A stretch of DNA of 64,000 bases from JAYZBC01 sp036339375 (GTDB taxonomy: Bacteria > Pseudomonadota > Alphaproteobacteria > MPNO01 > UBA2964). Both the position numbers and the translations under genes were made by a program. The notes below the pieces were generated by a model that had not been told where the DNA came from, did no database searches, and was given only the letters and a program-made list of their open reading frames with translations. The DNA is taken from contig JAYZBC010000071.1 of NCBI GenBank assembly GCA_036339375.1, positions 1 to 64,000 on the forward strand, in the 5' to 3' direction. This document shows, one piece after another, positions 9,048 through 17,990 of this stretch; within the stretch, counting starts at the first letter, position 1, and every line of letters starts with the position of its first letter.

Positions 9048-10082
9048 TTAGCAGATTACCTGTCGGACTTGTGGAAAAACCCTTTCACCAAGTATTTCCA
9101 TTGTCTCCATGGTCAACGAATGGGGCATGTCAGCCCAGTTTATAGACATGATAAGGTGATTGGTCCCAATTTCCCGATTAAGGTTGACTATCTGATCCGT
9201 CACCTCTTCGGGTGAACCAATAATAAACCTATCTCCAGCTAGTTCATCAAATGCAGCTGCTAGGTCGCCATCAGTTTTGGGCATTTGGTTACCCTGACCC
9301 CACTTTTGATAAGCATCATATTTTTGTTTCAAATAGGGACCAGCATAGCGTAGAGCTTTCTCACGAGTTTCTGCTACAAACACCTCACGGCGCATGGGAA
9401 ACTCATCAGGAAATGGTTTTCCGACTTTATCCAGGGCTTTTTTATAAATTTCTACCTGTTTCTTGATGGTACTAATCTTATTGTGTGGATTAATGTACCA
9501 ACAATCACCCAATTTCGCTGCTCGGCGTATTGCCGGTTCTGCATTAGCGCCAACCCATATCGGAGGATGCGGCAACTGCAGGGGTTTGGGGGAACAGGAC
9601 GCTTCCTTCAACTCGAATTGGCTGCCTCTCATGGAGACAGTGTTTTCCGTCCAAAGTCGGCGGACCGCAATAAGATTTTCCTCAAAAAGTTTACTACGTT
9701 TTTTTATTTCAGCACCAAAAGCAGAAAACTCGACTTCGCGGTATCCAAGCCCTACCCCGCATATCACTCTGCCCTTTGACATGATGTCAATAGTTGCCAG
9801 CTGTTCGGCAATATCTAAGGGCTTGTGTAGAGAGAGTAAAATAATTCCCGCGTTTAATCTTACTTTGTTCGTTTCAGCACTCAATCTTGCGAGTAACGGA
9901 AATTGCTGGAATGCTTGAAAGGGAGCAGTGCTGTAATGTGAGGTTTTGGTGATTGAATCAAACCCCAACATTTCTGCGTGTTTACATTCAATTATCAGTT
10001 CCTCGAAGCAGGCAGAAATGTTTTGGTTTTTTGAATATTGGCCACGGATGGCTAGGCCAAATTGCATTTTCTTTTTTGTCAT
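9048..10082 (-). CDS. LLM-class (luciferase-like) flavin-dependent oxidoreductase
   Basis: 344-residue bacterial-luciferase-superfamily TIM-barrel protein. Typical segments are AEMLGFDSI near residue 40, a KVRLNAGIILLSLHKPLDIAEQ stretch at about 72-95, MSKGRVICGVGLGY and PPIWVGANAEPAIRRAA. Members use reduced FMN or F420 to oxygenate or dehydrogenate small substrates. The end of the protein carries a GSPEEVTDQI segment, common in this group. It is the only minus-strand gene inside the oxalyl-CoA region and is divergent, across about 460 bp, from the TcuA-like flavoprotein gene. F420 versus FMN use and the substrate cannot be decided here. Confidence 0.85.
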   Translation of the reverse strand: MTKKKMQFGLAIRGQYSKNQNISACFEELIIECKHAEMLGFDSITKTSHYSTAPFQAFQQFPLLARLSAETNKVRLNAGIILLSLHKPLDIAEQLATIDIMSKGRVICGVGLGYREVEFSAFGAEIKKRSKLFEENLIAVRRLWTENTVSMRGSQFELKEASCSPKPLQLPHPPIWVGANAEPAIRRAAKLGDCWYINPHNKISTIKKQVEIYKKALDKVGKPFPDEFPMRREVFVAETREKALRYAGPYLKQKYDAYQKWGQGNQMPKTDGDLAAAFDELAGDRFIIGSPEEVTDQIVNLNREIGTNHLIMSINWADMPHSLTMETMEILGERVFPQVRQVIC

Positions 10083-10541
10083 ACTTAAACCTACTTTTTG
10101 ACAAACGTGGTAAGATAAAAACTAAACTTGTTTTGGCTTTCTTAAACCGCCACTTTTGAAGCAATTGTATTTTTCCCCAGAGTTTCTCTTCTCTACAAAG
10201 AGTGTCAATAGGATATTATTTAAGCTGCTCTTTTAATTAAGAAGTAGGTTCATAAATTTTTCTAATATAGTACCAAATTTTTTTGGGATAAGTTTCTGAA
10301 TAATCCAAACAATTGGGTTTGAAACAGAATCTGGTTTTTATTTAAGCTATGTAAGTGTCTTTATACCCTTGTAGAGCACTAAGTTAGCCGGTATATCGGA
10401 CTTTCGGATTATTGTACAATGGCTGAATTTAGGTGAGGAAGGCTTTATCTAGAATTAAAATGATTTCTTTGAAAAAACGCAAACTCAGCCACCATTCATT
10501 TTGTGTTTTATAAATTTCAGAAGCTCATAGGAAAATTAATA
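10083..10541. other. 459-bp divergent intergenic region
   Basis: No credible coding frame, tRNA or known riboswitch seen. It separates the minus-strand LLM gene from the plus-strand flavoprotein gene and must hold both promoters. At 10260-10272 it contains TTCTAATATAGTA, identical over 13 bp to a stretch at 8053-8065 in the other divergent gap of this catabolic region. A TTGACA at 10098-10103 has no well-spaced partner. Confidence 0.5.
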
Positions 10542-12029
10542 ATGGCTAAAAGTGATTATGATGTAATCGTTGTTGGTGCAGGGAATGCAGCTGCATGTGC
10601 TGCGTTGGCAGCTCAAGACGCTGGTGCGAAAAAGATAGCAATGTTGGAACGTGCGCCAGAGGAGGAAGCAGGCGGAAATACGCGTTTTACAGCGGGCGGT
10701 ATGCGTGTCGTCTATAATGGTGTTGAAGATATAAAAAAGCTGGTGGAACTTTCTGAACAAGAAATTGAGGATACCGATTTCGGTACCTACACCCAGGACC
10801 AGTTTTTTGATGATATTTTCAGAGTAACACAGTTTCGCACTGATCCCGATATGGCTGAAACTTTAGTAACCAAAAGCCTGGAAACATTGATTTGGATGCG
10901 TGAAAAAGGCATTCGATTTGTTCCTATTTATGGACGTCAAGCTTTTAAAATAGACGGGAAATTTAAATTTTGGGGTGGACTGACCGTAGAAACATGGGGT
11001 GGTGGCCCAGGTTTATATGAAGCACAGCAAGAAATTACTAAGAAAAACGGTATTGAGACCTTTTTTGAAACCAGGGCTTTAGATCTTCACTTTGATGGTT
11101 CTAAGGTAATGGGAATTAATGTCAAACGAGGGGACAAGATTGAGAAACTAGGGTGTGATGCAGTTGTTATAGCGTCAGGGGGATTCCAGGCTAACCCAGA
11201 ATGGCGGGCCCGTTATCTTGGTCCGGGTTGGGACCTTGCAAAAATCCGTGGGACGCGTTTCAACACGGGAGACGGGATCCGAATGGCAACAGACATTGGC
11301 GCGGCTAGTTATGGTAATTGGTCAGGTTGTCACTCGGTGGGCTGGGATCGGAACGCTCCTGAATTTGGTGATCTAGCCGTGGGTGATCAGTTTCAAAAAC
11401 ATTCATACCCTTTCTTCATCATGGTTAATGCTACTGGAAAGCGTTTTGTAGATGAGGGAGCCGATTTCCGCAATTATACCTATGCCAAATATGGCGGAGT
11501 TATCCTTGAACAGCCTGCACAATTTGCTTGGCAGGTTTTAGATGCAAAGGTGGCACATCTCAAGAGGGATGAGTATTCAATAAGACAAGTTACCAAGGTT
11601 ACAGCTGAGACAATTGATGAACTTGCTAATAAATTGGAGGGTGTGGATAAAGTCCAATTTAAAAAGGAAATTGAGGCTTATAATGAAGCAGTACGTCAAG
11701 ATATAGAATACAACCCGAATATTAAGGATGGTCGATGTACTGAAGGGCTGGAAATCAATAAATCTAATTGGGCACAAACCATAGATACTCCTCCTTTTGA
11801 AGGTTATCAGGTTACTTGTGGAGTTACTTTTACTTTTGGTGGCCTTCGAATAAATAAGGATGCCCAGGTAATGGACACGGATCTTAAGCCAATTGATGGG
11901 CTTTTCGCAGCCGGAGAGTGTGTTGGTGGGCTATTTTACTTTAATTATCCTGGAGGTTCTGGACTCACAACTGGCTCAGTATTTGGCAGGTTGGCTGGAA
12001 CTTCAGCTGGGACTGCTGTAAGCGCATAG
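10542..12029 (+). CDS. FAD-dependent fumarate-reductase-type flavoprotein, TcuA-like
   Basis: 495 residues from the ATG at 10542, preceded by AGGAAAATTAAT; an upstream GTG at 10503 would add 13 residues but lacks support. The N-terminus DVIVVGAGNAAACAALAA is the FAD-binding dinucleotide fold, and GGNTRFTAGGMR and TFGGLRINKDAQVMD are typical of the FAD_binding_2 family (fumarate reductase/succinate dehydrogenase flavoprotein, 3-ketosteroid dehydrogenase, tricarballylate dehydrogenase TcuA). The C-terminal AGECVGGLFYFNYPGGSGL closes the FAD site. It is soluble, with no export signal. Oxidation of a polycarboxylate or alpha,beta-desaturation is expected. It lies 119 bp upstream of oxc in the same direction and may be co-expressed with it. 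Confidence 0.85.
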   Translation: MAKSDYDVIVVGAGNAAACAALAAQDAGAKKIAMLERAPEEEAGGNTRFTAGGMRVVYNGVEDIKKLVELSEQEIEDTDFGTYTQDQFFDDIFRVTQFRTDPDMAETLVTKSLETLIWMREKGIRFVPIYGRQAFKIDGKFKFWGGLTVETWGGGPGLYEAQQEITKKNGIETFFETRALDLHFDGSKVMGINVKRGDKIEKLGCDAVVIASGGFQANPEWRARYLGPGWDLAKIRGTRFNTGDGIRMATDIGAASYGNWSGCHSVGWDRNAPEFGDLAVGDQFQKHSYPFFIMVNATGKRFVDEGADFRNYTYAKYGGVILEQPAQFAWQVLDAKVAHLKRDEYSIRQVTKVTAETIDELANKLEGVDKVQFKKEIEAYNEAVRQDIEYNPNIKDGRCTEGLEINKSNWAQTIDTPPFEGYQVTCGVTFTFGGLRINKDAQVMDTDLKPIDGLFAAGECVGGLFYFNYPGGSGLTTGSVFGRLAGTSAGTAVSA

Positions 12030-12079
12030 ATCTTCATGTAAAACAAAACGCCAATTTTCTATACCAAAGCCAGCTCTAC

Positions 12080-12105
12080 TTTGTTTTCAGCTGACTGGAA
12101 ACAAA
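12080..12105 (+). promoter_or_regulatory. Strong hairpin just upstream of oxc
   Basis: Left arm TTTGTTTTCAG (12080-12090), loop CTGA, right arm CTGGAAACAAA (12095-12105). All 11 positions pair in RNA, one as G-U. It ends 43 bp before the oxc start. A T-run (GTTTTT) begins about 10 bp after the stem, so an attenuator or terminator is possible; as DNA it could equally be an operator. Confidence 0.45.
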
Positions 12106-12148
12106 AAATGTCGTTTTTAGGTTGGTGGGGATTGTAAAGGAGGACCAA

Positions 12149-13900
12149 ATGGATGACAGGGCAACTCAAATAAAAGCTCAAGATTCGAAGGAAGTTGGGA
12201 TGCTGACAGATGGGTTCCATTTAGTCATTGAAGCGCTCAAACTCAACGATATTAATACCGTTTATAACGTGCCGGGTATTCCAATCACGGATTTGGGGCG
12301 CCACATGCAAGCAGAAGGAATGCGTGTTCTTTCATTTAGACATGAGCAGCACGCAGGCTACGCTGCAGCAATTGCCGGATTTCTAACTAAAAAACCTGGG
12401 ATTTGCCTTACTGTTTCCGCTCCAGGTTTTCTTAACGGTTTAACCGCACTAGCTCATGCCACGACTAACTGCTTTCCAATGATCCTCATAAGTGGCTCAT
12501 CCGAGCGCGAGGTGGTCGACCTACAGCAGGGTGATTATGAAGAAATGGACCAGTTGGCCATTGCAAAGCCATTGTGTAAGGAGGCTTATCGCGTACTCCA
12601 TGCGGAGGACATAGGTATTGGAATTGCCCGGGCTATACGTGCTTCTGTTTCCGGTCGTCCCGGGGGTGTTTATCTTGATTTACCTGCTAAGGTTTTTGCT
12701 CAGACTATGAACGGTGAGGGAGGTACAAAGTCGCTTGTAAAAGTCATCGATAGCGCGCCTAAGCAAATACCAGCCTCTGAGTCAGTTGCACGTGCGCTTG
12801 AGGTACTTAAAACTGCAAAACGTCCCTTAATAATCCTTGGTAAAGGGGCCGCATATGCACAAGCGGATGACGAAATTCGTTCTCTTGTGGAAAAAAGTGG
12901 AATACCATATCTGCCGATGAGTATGGCTAAGGGTATTTTGCCGGATACCCACCCGCAATCCGCTGGGCCTGCACGGTCCCTAGTTTTAAAAGAATCGGAC
13001 ACAGTGATGTTAATTGGGGCCCGCTTAAATTGGCTCTTGTCGCACGGTAAAGGAAAAGCCTGGGGAGACTACTCCAAAAAATTTGTACAAGTCGATATAG
13101 AACCCAAGGAAATGGATAGCAATGTTGAAATTATAGCACCTGTTGTCGGGGATATAGGTTCATGTGTCCAAGCCTTGATAGAGGGAATGGGAGAACAATG
13201 GGAATTGCCGCCGGTAGATTGGATAGATGCAATCAAAAATAAGAAAAAAACCAACCTTGAGCGCATGGCACCAAAACTTAAAAATAATAATGTCCCAATG
13301 GATTTTCATGGTGCACTTGGCGTGCTTAGAATCATTATTAAAGAGCGTCCTGATGCAATCCTCGTCAACGAAGGCGCCAATACGCTAGATTTTACGCGCA
13401 GCATCATCGATATGTACCAACCTCGTAAAAGACTAGATGTTGGAACCTGGGGTGTCATGGGAATTGGTATGGGTACTGCTATTGGGGCGGCGGTAGAAAC
13501 CGGTAAGCCCGTGCTGGCGGTAGAAGGTGATAGCGCGTTTGGATTTTCCGGTATGGAGGTTGAAACGATATGTCGTTACAACCTATCGGTGTGTGTGGTT
13601 GTGTTTAATAATGGTGGAATTTATCGGGGAACCGACGTGAATCCTATAGAGGGGTCAGACGTCGCTACAACCGTTTTCGTTAAAGATGCACGATACGACA
13701 AAATGATGGAATCCTTTGGCGGTGTTGGCGTTTACGTGCAAACGCCAGATGAACTAAGCCGAGCTGTGAACACGGCGATGGACTCGGGAAGGCCGACTTT
13801 AATAAATGCTGTAATTGACGAAGGAGCCGGTACGGAGAGTGGTCGGATTGGAAATCTTAACCCACAAAGTGTTGTATCAACAAAAGCTAAAGGAGCATAA
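12149..13900 (+). CDS. oxc: Oxalyl-CoA decarboxylase
   Basis: 583 residues from the ATG at 12149, which has a strong AAAGGAGG site 7 bp upstream; a TTG at 12122 is less likely. Thiamine-diphosphate enzyme that converts oxalyl-CoA to formyl-CoA and CO2. Near-identical blocks to Oxalobacter formigenes Oxc are visible: FRHEQHAGYAA with the ThDP-activating Glu66, VSAPGFLNG, GDYEEMDQ with Tyr130/Glu131, NNGGIYRGTD with Tyr492, and ESGRIGNLNPQ at the C-terminus. Residues reported to handle the oxalyl group are therefore kept, which argues against a 2-hydroxyacyl-CoA lyase. frc starts 1 bp after its stop, so the two are coupled. Confidence 0.96.
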   Translation: MDDRATQIKAQDSKEVGMLTDGFHLVIEALKLNDINTVYNVPGIPITDLGRHMQAEGMRVLSFRHEQHAGYAAAIAGFLTKKPGICLTVSAPGFLNGLTALAHATTNCFPMILISGSSEREVVDLQQGDYEEMDQLAIAKPLCKEAYRVLHAEDIGIGIARAIRASVSGRPGGVYLDLPAKVFAQTMNGEGGTKSLVKVIDSAPKQIPASESVARALEVLKTAKRPLIILGKGAAYAQADDEIRSLVEKSGIPYLPMSMAKGILPDTHPQSAGPARSLVLKESDTVMLIGARLNWLLSHGKGKAWGDYSKKFVQVDIEPKEMDSNVEIIAPVVGDIGSCVQALIEGMGEQWELPPVDWIDAIKNKKKTNLERMAPKLKNNNVPMDFHGALGVLRIIIKERPDAILVNEGANTLDFTRSIIDMYQPRKRLDVGTWGVMGIGMGTAIGAAVETGKPVLAVEGDSAFGFSGMEVETICRYNLSVCVVVFNNGGIYRGTDVNPIEGSDVATTVFVKDARYDKMMESFGGVGVYVQTPDELSRAVNTAMDSGRPTLINAVIDEGAGTESGRIGNLNPQSVVSTKAKGA

Positions 13901-13901
13901 G

Positions 13902-15149
13902 ATGAAAGCCCTCGAAGGTGTCCGTATCCTGGATATGACTCATGTTCAATCAGGCCCAACTTGTACGCAATTGTTAGCTTGGTTTGGGGCGGATGTAATT
14001 AAGGTTGAACGGCCTGGTGTTGGGGATGCAACGCGAGGCCAACTCCGTGATATACCAAATGTTGATAGCCTTTATTTTACCATGTTGAATCATAACAAAC
14101 GTAGTGTGACCCTTAACCCAAAGACCGAAGCTGGTAACAAAATTTTTTCTAAGCTAATTGAAGAATGTGACGTGATGGTTGAAAACTTCGCTCCTGGTGC
14201 CATCGACAGGATGGGTTTTCCATGGGAAAAAATCCAGGAAATCAATCCCCGAATGATCTATGCCTCTGTGAAGGGTTTTGGACCAGGACCTTATGAAGAC
14301 TGCAAAGTCTATGAGAATGTCGCTCAATGCACTGGTGGTGCGGCGTCAACCACCGGGTTTCTTGATGGGCCGCCAGTTGTAACCGGTGCACAAATCGGAG
14401 ACTCAGGTACCGGACTCCATCTTGCATTCGGAATCGTGACAGCACTTTATCACCGAGAACAATCGGGAAGGGGGCAGCGTGTCGAATGTGCTATGCAAGA
14501 TGGAGTGCTTAACCTTTCTCGGGTTAAGTTACGGGATCAGCAGCGGTTAGCCCACGGGCCTTTAAAAGAATATAGCCAGTTTGGTGAAGGGATAGAGTTT
14601 GGTGAAGCAACACCACGGGCTGGGAACGACTCCGGCGGTGGTCAGCCAGGCTGGATCTTAAAATGCAAGGGTTGGGAAAAAGATCATAATGCTTACGTTT
14701 ACTTTATTACTCAGGCTGCCGTCTGGGGCAATATTTGTGATCTTATTGGCAAGCCAGAATGGAAAACAGATCCAGGCTATGCGAAACCGGAAGCCCGTTT
14801 AGAAAAAATTAAACCCATTTTTAGTGCAATCGAGGAATGGACGAAAACCAAAAATAAATTTGAAGTAATGGAGCTTTGTAACCCTCTTAACATTCCTTGT
14901 GGCCCAATTCTTTCAATGAAAGAGCTGGCCGAGGAAACCTCTCTCCGTAAAACCGGTACGGTCGTGGAGGTTGATCATCCACAACGTGGAAAATATTTAA
15001 CCGTCGGCAATCCGGTTAAATTATCGGACTCACCCTCGGATGTTGAAAGATCTCCATTACTCGGTGAGCATACCGAAGAAATACTTAAATCCGTTGTGGG
15101 TCTTAATGAAGCGGAAATTGCTTTAGCTCGGGAAGAGGGTGCAATTTAA
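13902..15149 (+). CDS. frc: Formyl-CoA:oxalate CoA-transferase
   Basis: 415 residues from the ATG at 13902, which has AAAGGAGC just upstream inside the end of oxc. Class III CoA-transferase that moves CoA from formyl-CoA to oxalate, regenerating oxalyl-CoA for Oxc. It aligns closely with Oxalobacter Frc: HVQSGPTCTQ near the N-terminus, PNVDSLYFTM, KVYENVAQCTGGAA, catalytic Asp167 in GAQIGDSGTG, CAMQDGVLNL, KLRDQQRL and the flexible glycine loop SGGGQPGW. These argue for true Frc rather than a CaiB/BaiF or alpha-methylacyl-CoA racemase relative. Together with oxc it gives an ATP-independent oxalate to formate plus CO2 cycle in the cytoplasm. Confidence 0.96.
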   Translation: MKALEGVRILDMTHVQSGPTCTQLLAWFGADVIKVERPGVGDATRGQLRDIPNVDSLYFTMLNHNKRSVTLNPKTEAGNKIFSKLIEECDVMVENFAPGAIDRMGFPWEKIQEINPRMIYASVKGFGPGPYEDCKVYENVAQCTGGAASTTGFLDGPPVVTGAQIGDSGTGLHLAFGIVTALYHREQSGRGQRVECAMQDGVLNLSRVKLRDQQRLAHGPLKEYSQFGEGIEFGEATPRAGNDSGGGQPGWILKCKGWEKDHNAYVYFITQAAVWGNICDLIGKPEWKTDPGYAKPEARLEKIKPIFSAIEEWTKTKNKFEVMELCNPLNIPCGPILSMKELAEETSLRKTGTVVEVDHPQRGKYLTVGNPVKLSDSPSDVERSPLLGEHTEEILKSVVGLNEAEIALAREEGAI

Positions 15150-15150
15150 C

Positions 15151-15190
15151 CAATTTTATATTTTTCACCATGTAAAATTGTTAATTATTT
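15151..15190 (+). terminator. Possible weak terminator after frc
   Basis: Arms CAATTTTA (15151-15158) and TAAAATTG (15173-15180) are perfectly complementary with a 14-nt loop, followed by a T-rich stretch. The stem is almost pure AT, so termination would be weak. Confidence 0.25.
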
Positions 15191-15248
15191 TTCTTTGCCT
15201 AGAGAGGCGGACGGAGAAAAACCTATAAAGTTGGTTGTGTAAAATCTA

Positions 15249-16910
15249 GTGGATAGGAAAGACAGGGCTGTGATCGATCGGAATAAAAATATCTTTGGCA
15301 AAGAATGGCTTGCCTGGGAAGATCCGGATGTCCCGGAATTTTTTAATCCAACCAACTTTCTTCTCGATAAGCATTTGGCGACTGAAAAGGCCAAAGGAGT
15401 AGCTCTTGTTGTTGATGATGAGAGCTTTTCCTACGAAGAATTTTTGGGCCAAGTGTGCAGAGCATCGAATGGGTTACAGGCGCTTAGAATTGAAACAGGT
15501 TCGAGACTCTTATTGTTTGGCACAGATAGCCTTGAGTTTTTGGCAATTTGGTTTGGCGCAATTAGATCCGGCATTGTGCCTATCGTTGTCTCAGACGCTT
15601 ATAAGGCAATAAGTCTCCTTTATTTTTTGCAGGACACAGCTGCAAAGTCACTTTTTATTGACGTCGAGCAAACCGCCAAACTGAAAGATGTTTCTGAAGA
15701 TATCCCGTGGACGCTCCAAAACGTTATCGTTCGTGGAAGCACAGTCGAATTTGCTCCTGAATCTGGGGATCGAAATACGCTTACCTACGATGAAATGGTA
15801 GAGGGTCATTCCCGTACGTTTTTGCCGATACCTTTGCATTACAATGACGTTGCCTACATGTTTTATTCGGGTGGTACGACCGGACCCGCAAAGGGAATCA
15901 CACATTTAGCCCATGACTTCTCTCTTGTGCCTGAAAGGCATGGAAAATTTATGGAGTATGGGTCCAACGATATTGTACATGCCACTTCAAAAAAATATTT
16001 TACCCATGGAATTTGGCCGGCGGTTCTTATCCCATTTTATTTCGGTGCAACGAGTGTTATTTCCCGTCTGCCGCCGACAGCAGACAATGTCATTAAGATA
16101 ATTGAGTCCACCAAACCCAATAAGTTGATAACTGTTCCGACAATTATCAAGAATATTTTATTATTTGCAGAACAAAATCGTTTGCCAAATTTTTCTTCGC
16201 TTAATCTAGTGACCTCGGCCTCCGAAAAAATGCCCCCAGAAGTGTTTGAGCGGTTTGAAAAAATGTTTGGTTTAGAAATTCTAGACTCAATTGGATCTTC
16301 AGAAATTACATACGAATGGATTGCCAATCGTCCAAAAGAATTCCGTCGAGGGAGTTTGGGAAAACCCGTTTTCGGTTATGACGTAAAACTGATGGATGAT
16401 GATGGCCATGAAGTTAACCGACCAAATATAAATGGTGAGGCATGGATAGGGAGCCGTACGACGTGTTTTTATTACTGGCGAAAGTTAGATAAAAGCCGGG
16501 AAACTTTTGTTGGTGAGTGGGCGCGAACTGGGGATATGTTGCAGTTTGATGAGGATGGATTCTTTTGGTTTTCTGGGCGCAGTGATGACGTTTTTAAGGT
16601 TAAGGGCCTTTGGGTGTCCCCAATAGAAGTGGAAGCAGCAATTACCGAACATGACGCAGTACTTGAGGCGGCGGTTGTTTCTTTTACAGATGATGAAGGA
16701 TTAATTAAACCAAAGGCTTTTATTGTTTTAAAGCCGGGGAAGGAGTTAATTGAGGATTTAGTTTCTGAACTCAAGGGGAACGTGCGAAAAATCGGTGGAT
16801 ACAAGGTCCCTGAAGAAATAGAATTTGTTGACTCCCTCCCTAGGACCACACTGATGAAAATTGATCGTCGTGCATTAAGAGCTCTCGAAATAAGGTCTAG
16901 GGGAGAGTAA
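15249..16910 (+). CDS. AMP-forming acyl-CoA ligase, benzoate-CoA-ligase-like
   Basis: Up to 553 residues of the ANL superfamily. The ATP/AMP loop YSGGTTGPAKG is at about 206-216; the A5-type motif DSIGSSEITY, the A7 motif EWARTGDM, the A8 hinge GRSDDVFKVKGLWVSP and the catalytic Lys in TTLMKIDRRAL near the C-terminus are present. Overall order and the PTNFLLD start resemble the benzoate-CoA ligase family. The start is uncertain: GTG at 15249 has no ribosome site, while GTG at 15270 follows AGGAAAG. It lies 100 bp after frc. It could make oxalyl-CoA or another acyl-CoA feeding Oxc; substrate specificity cannot be read from sequence. Confidence 0.87.
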   Translation: MDRKDRAVIDRNKNIFGKEWLAWEDPDVPEFFNPTNFLLDKHLATEKAKGVALVVDDESFSYEEFLGQVCRASNGLQALRIETGSRLLLFGTDSLEFLAIWFGAIRSGIVPIVVSDAYKAISLLYFLQDTAAKSLFIDVEQTAKLKDVSEDIPWTLQNVIVRGSTVEFAPESGDRNTLTYDEMVEGHSRTFLPIPLHYNDVAYMFYSGGTTGPAKGITHLAHDFSLVPERHGKFMEYGSNDIVHATSKKYFTHGIWPAVLIPFYFGATSVISRLPPTADNVIKIIESTKPNKLITVPTIIKNILLFAEQNRLPNFSSLNLVTSASEKMPPEVFERFEKMFGLEILDSIGSSEITYEWIANRPKEFRRGSLGKPVFGYDVKLMDDDGHEVNRPNINGEAWIGSRTTCFYYWRKLDKSRETFVGEWARTGDMLQFDEDGFFWFSGRSDDVFKVKGLWVSPIEVEAAITEHDAVLEAAVVSFTDDEGLIKPKAFIVLKPGKELIEDLVSELKGNVRKIGGYKVPEEIEFVDSLPRTTLMKIDRRALRALEIRSRGE

Positions 16911-16921
16911 AAAACTGGCAA

Positions 16922-17944
16922 TTACATTTGGCTGTAACGAATGATTCCGTCGGCTTCCCGCGATTTTGATAAACGCCGGTCAGTGACAAGATAATTTGCG
17001 TGCGCCATCGCCTCACCAATTGCAAATCCTAGCTGATGTTCATCAAGTGTTCGTTTAAATAAGTGTGGAATTAATTCTCGTGCGGTCATTGGTTTTCTGC
17101 ACGCTTTGGCAGCAGAATCTAGTCTTTCGGCGTGGTGTTTGCCTAAAGCATTGATCCGATCGTGAAGTCCATAAAAAGGAAGATCATGTGATGGCAGTAC
17201 GAAGGTTTTTTTGGGTAAGAACCGGAATTTTTCCAGACTCTTGAGATAAAGGCGCAGTGGGTCACCATCTGGTTCATTACATTGTAGGCTAATATTGGTC
17301 GAAATTCGTGGTAACACTTGGTCACCAGAAATCAGAACGTTTAATTTTTCACACCACAAGGCGGCATGTTCGGGGGAATGACCCGCCCCAGTGATAACTT
17401 TCCAAATATGATTCCCTATAGAGAATTTCTCGTTATCAACAATTCGGCGAAATCCAACGGGTAAAGGAAAATTTATTTTAGAAAAATCTGGTCGGGTTTT
17501 GCGGTAGCCATCTATCCCCGATTGTTCCATTCCATTATCAGTGTAAAATTTCATTCGTGCGTCGATATCTGCAGTTGGGCCACCAAAACGATTTAGTTGA
17601 GCTTGCGTCCATTCAGAATAGGTCATCCAGAGTGATGCATTCCATTTCTCGATGAGCCAACCCGCTAAAGACATATGATCAGGATGAAAGTGTGTAACAA
17701 TGATACGGGTGATAGGTGCCTCTCCTAGAAGAGTGGAAAATATCTGTTCCCAAATAGCGCGAGTGTCATCTGTATTATAACCTGTATCGACGATTGCCCA
17801 TCCGTTTCCATCTCTGATTAACCATAAATTTATGTGATTGAGGGCAAAGGGCAAAGGCATTCGTATCCAAAATATGCCCGATTCAACTTCCCTATAATCG
17901 CCAAATTCGAGTTTTTCGAATGGATAATCAGGTTTTGGTTTCAT
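16922..17944 (-). CDS. Metallo-beta-lactamase-fold hydrolase
   Basis: 340-residue MBL-fold protein. The zinc-binding motif HFHPDH is near residue 87; further ligands are likely the His in TGAGHSPEH, the Asp in LISGDQVLP and the His in VLPSHDLP. It has a longer C-terminal region than glyoxalase II. Such proteins hydrolyse thioesters, lactones or phosphodiesters. The gene ends 11 bp from the stop of the converging acyl-CoA ligase and lies 46 bp downstream of trcR on the same strand, so it may be transcribed with trcR while functionally belonging to the CoA-thioester region. Substrate unknown. Confidence 0.85.
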   Translation of the reverse strand: MKPKPDYPFEKLEFGDYREVESGIFWIRMPLPFALNHINLWLIRDGNGWAIVDTGYNTDDTRAIWEQIFSTLLGEAPITRIIVTHFHPDHMSLAGWLIEKWNASLWMTYSEWTQAQLNRFGGPTADIDARMKFYTDNGMEQSGIDGYRKTRPDFSKINFPLPVGFRRIVDNEKFSIGNHIWKVITGAGHSPEHAALWCEKLNVLISGDQVLPRISTNISLQCNEPDGDPLRLYLKSLEKFRFLPKKTFVLPSHDLPFYGLHDRINALGKHHAERLDSAAKACRKPMTARELIPHLFKRTLDEHQLGFAIGEAMAHANYLVTDRRLSKSREADGIIRYSQM

Positions 17945-17990
17945 GCGATGATATTATTTACGGTAGATAAATGAAAAGGTTTAGTTTGAT

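Noticed and set aside
9463..9918. A 151-codon plus-strand open frame
   Set aside because: Fully antisense to the LLM oxidoreductase, which has clear family motifs.
10098..10116. Sigma70 promoter from TTGACA with TAAGAT
   Set aside because: The two hexamers are only 7 bp apart, far short of the needed 16-18 bp.
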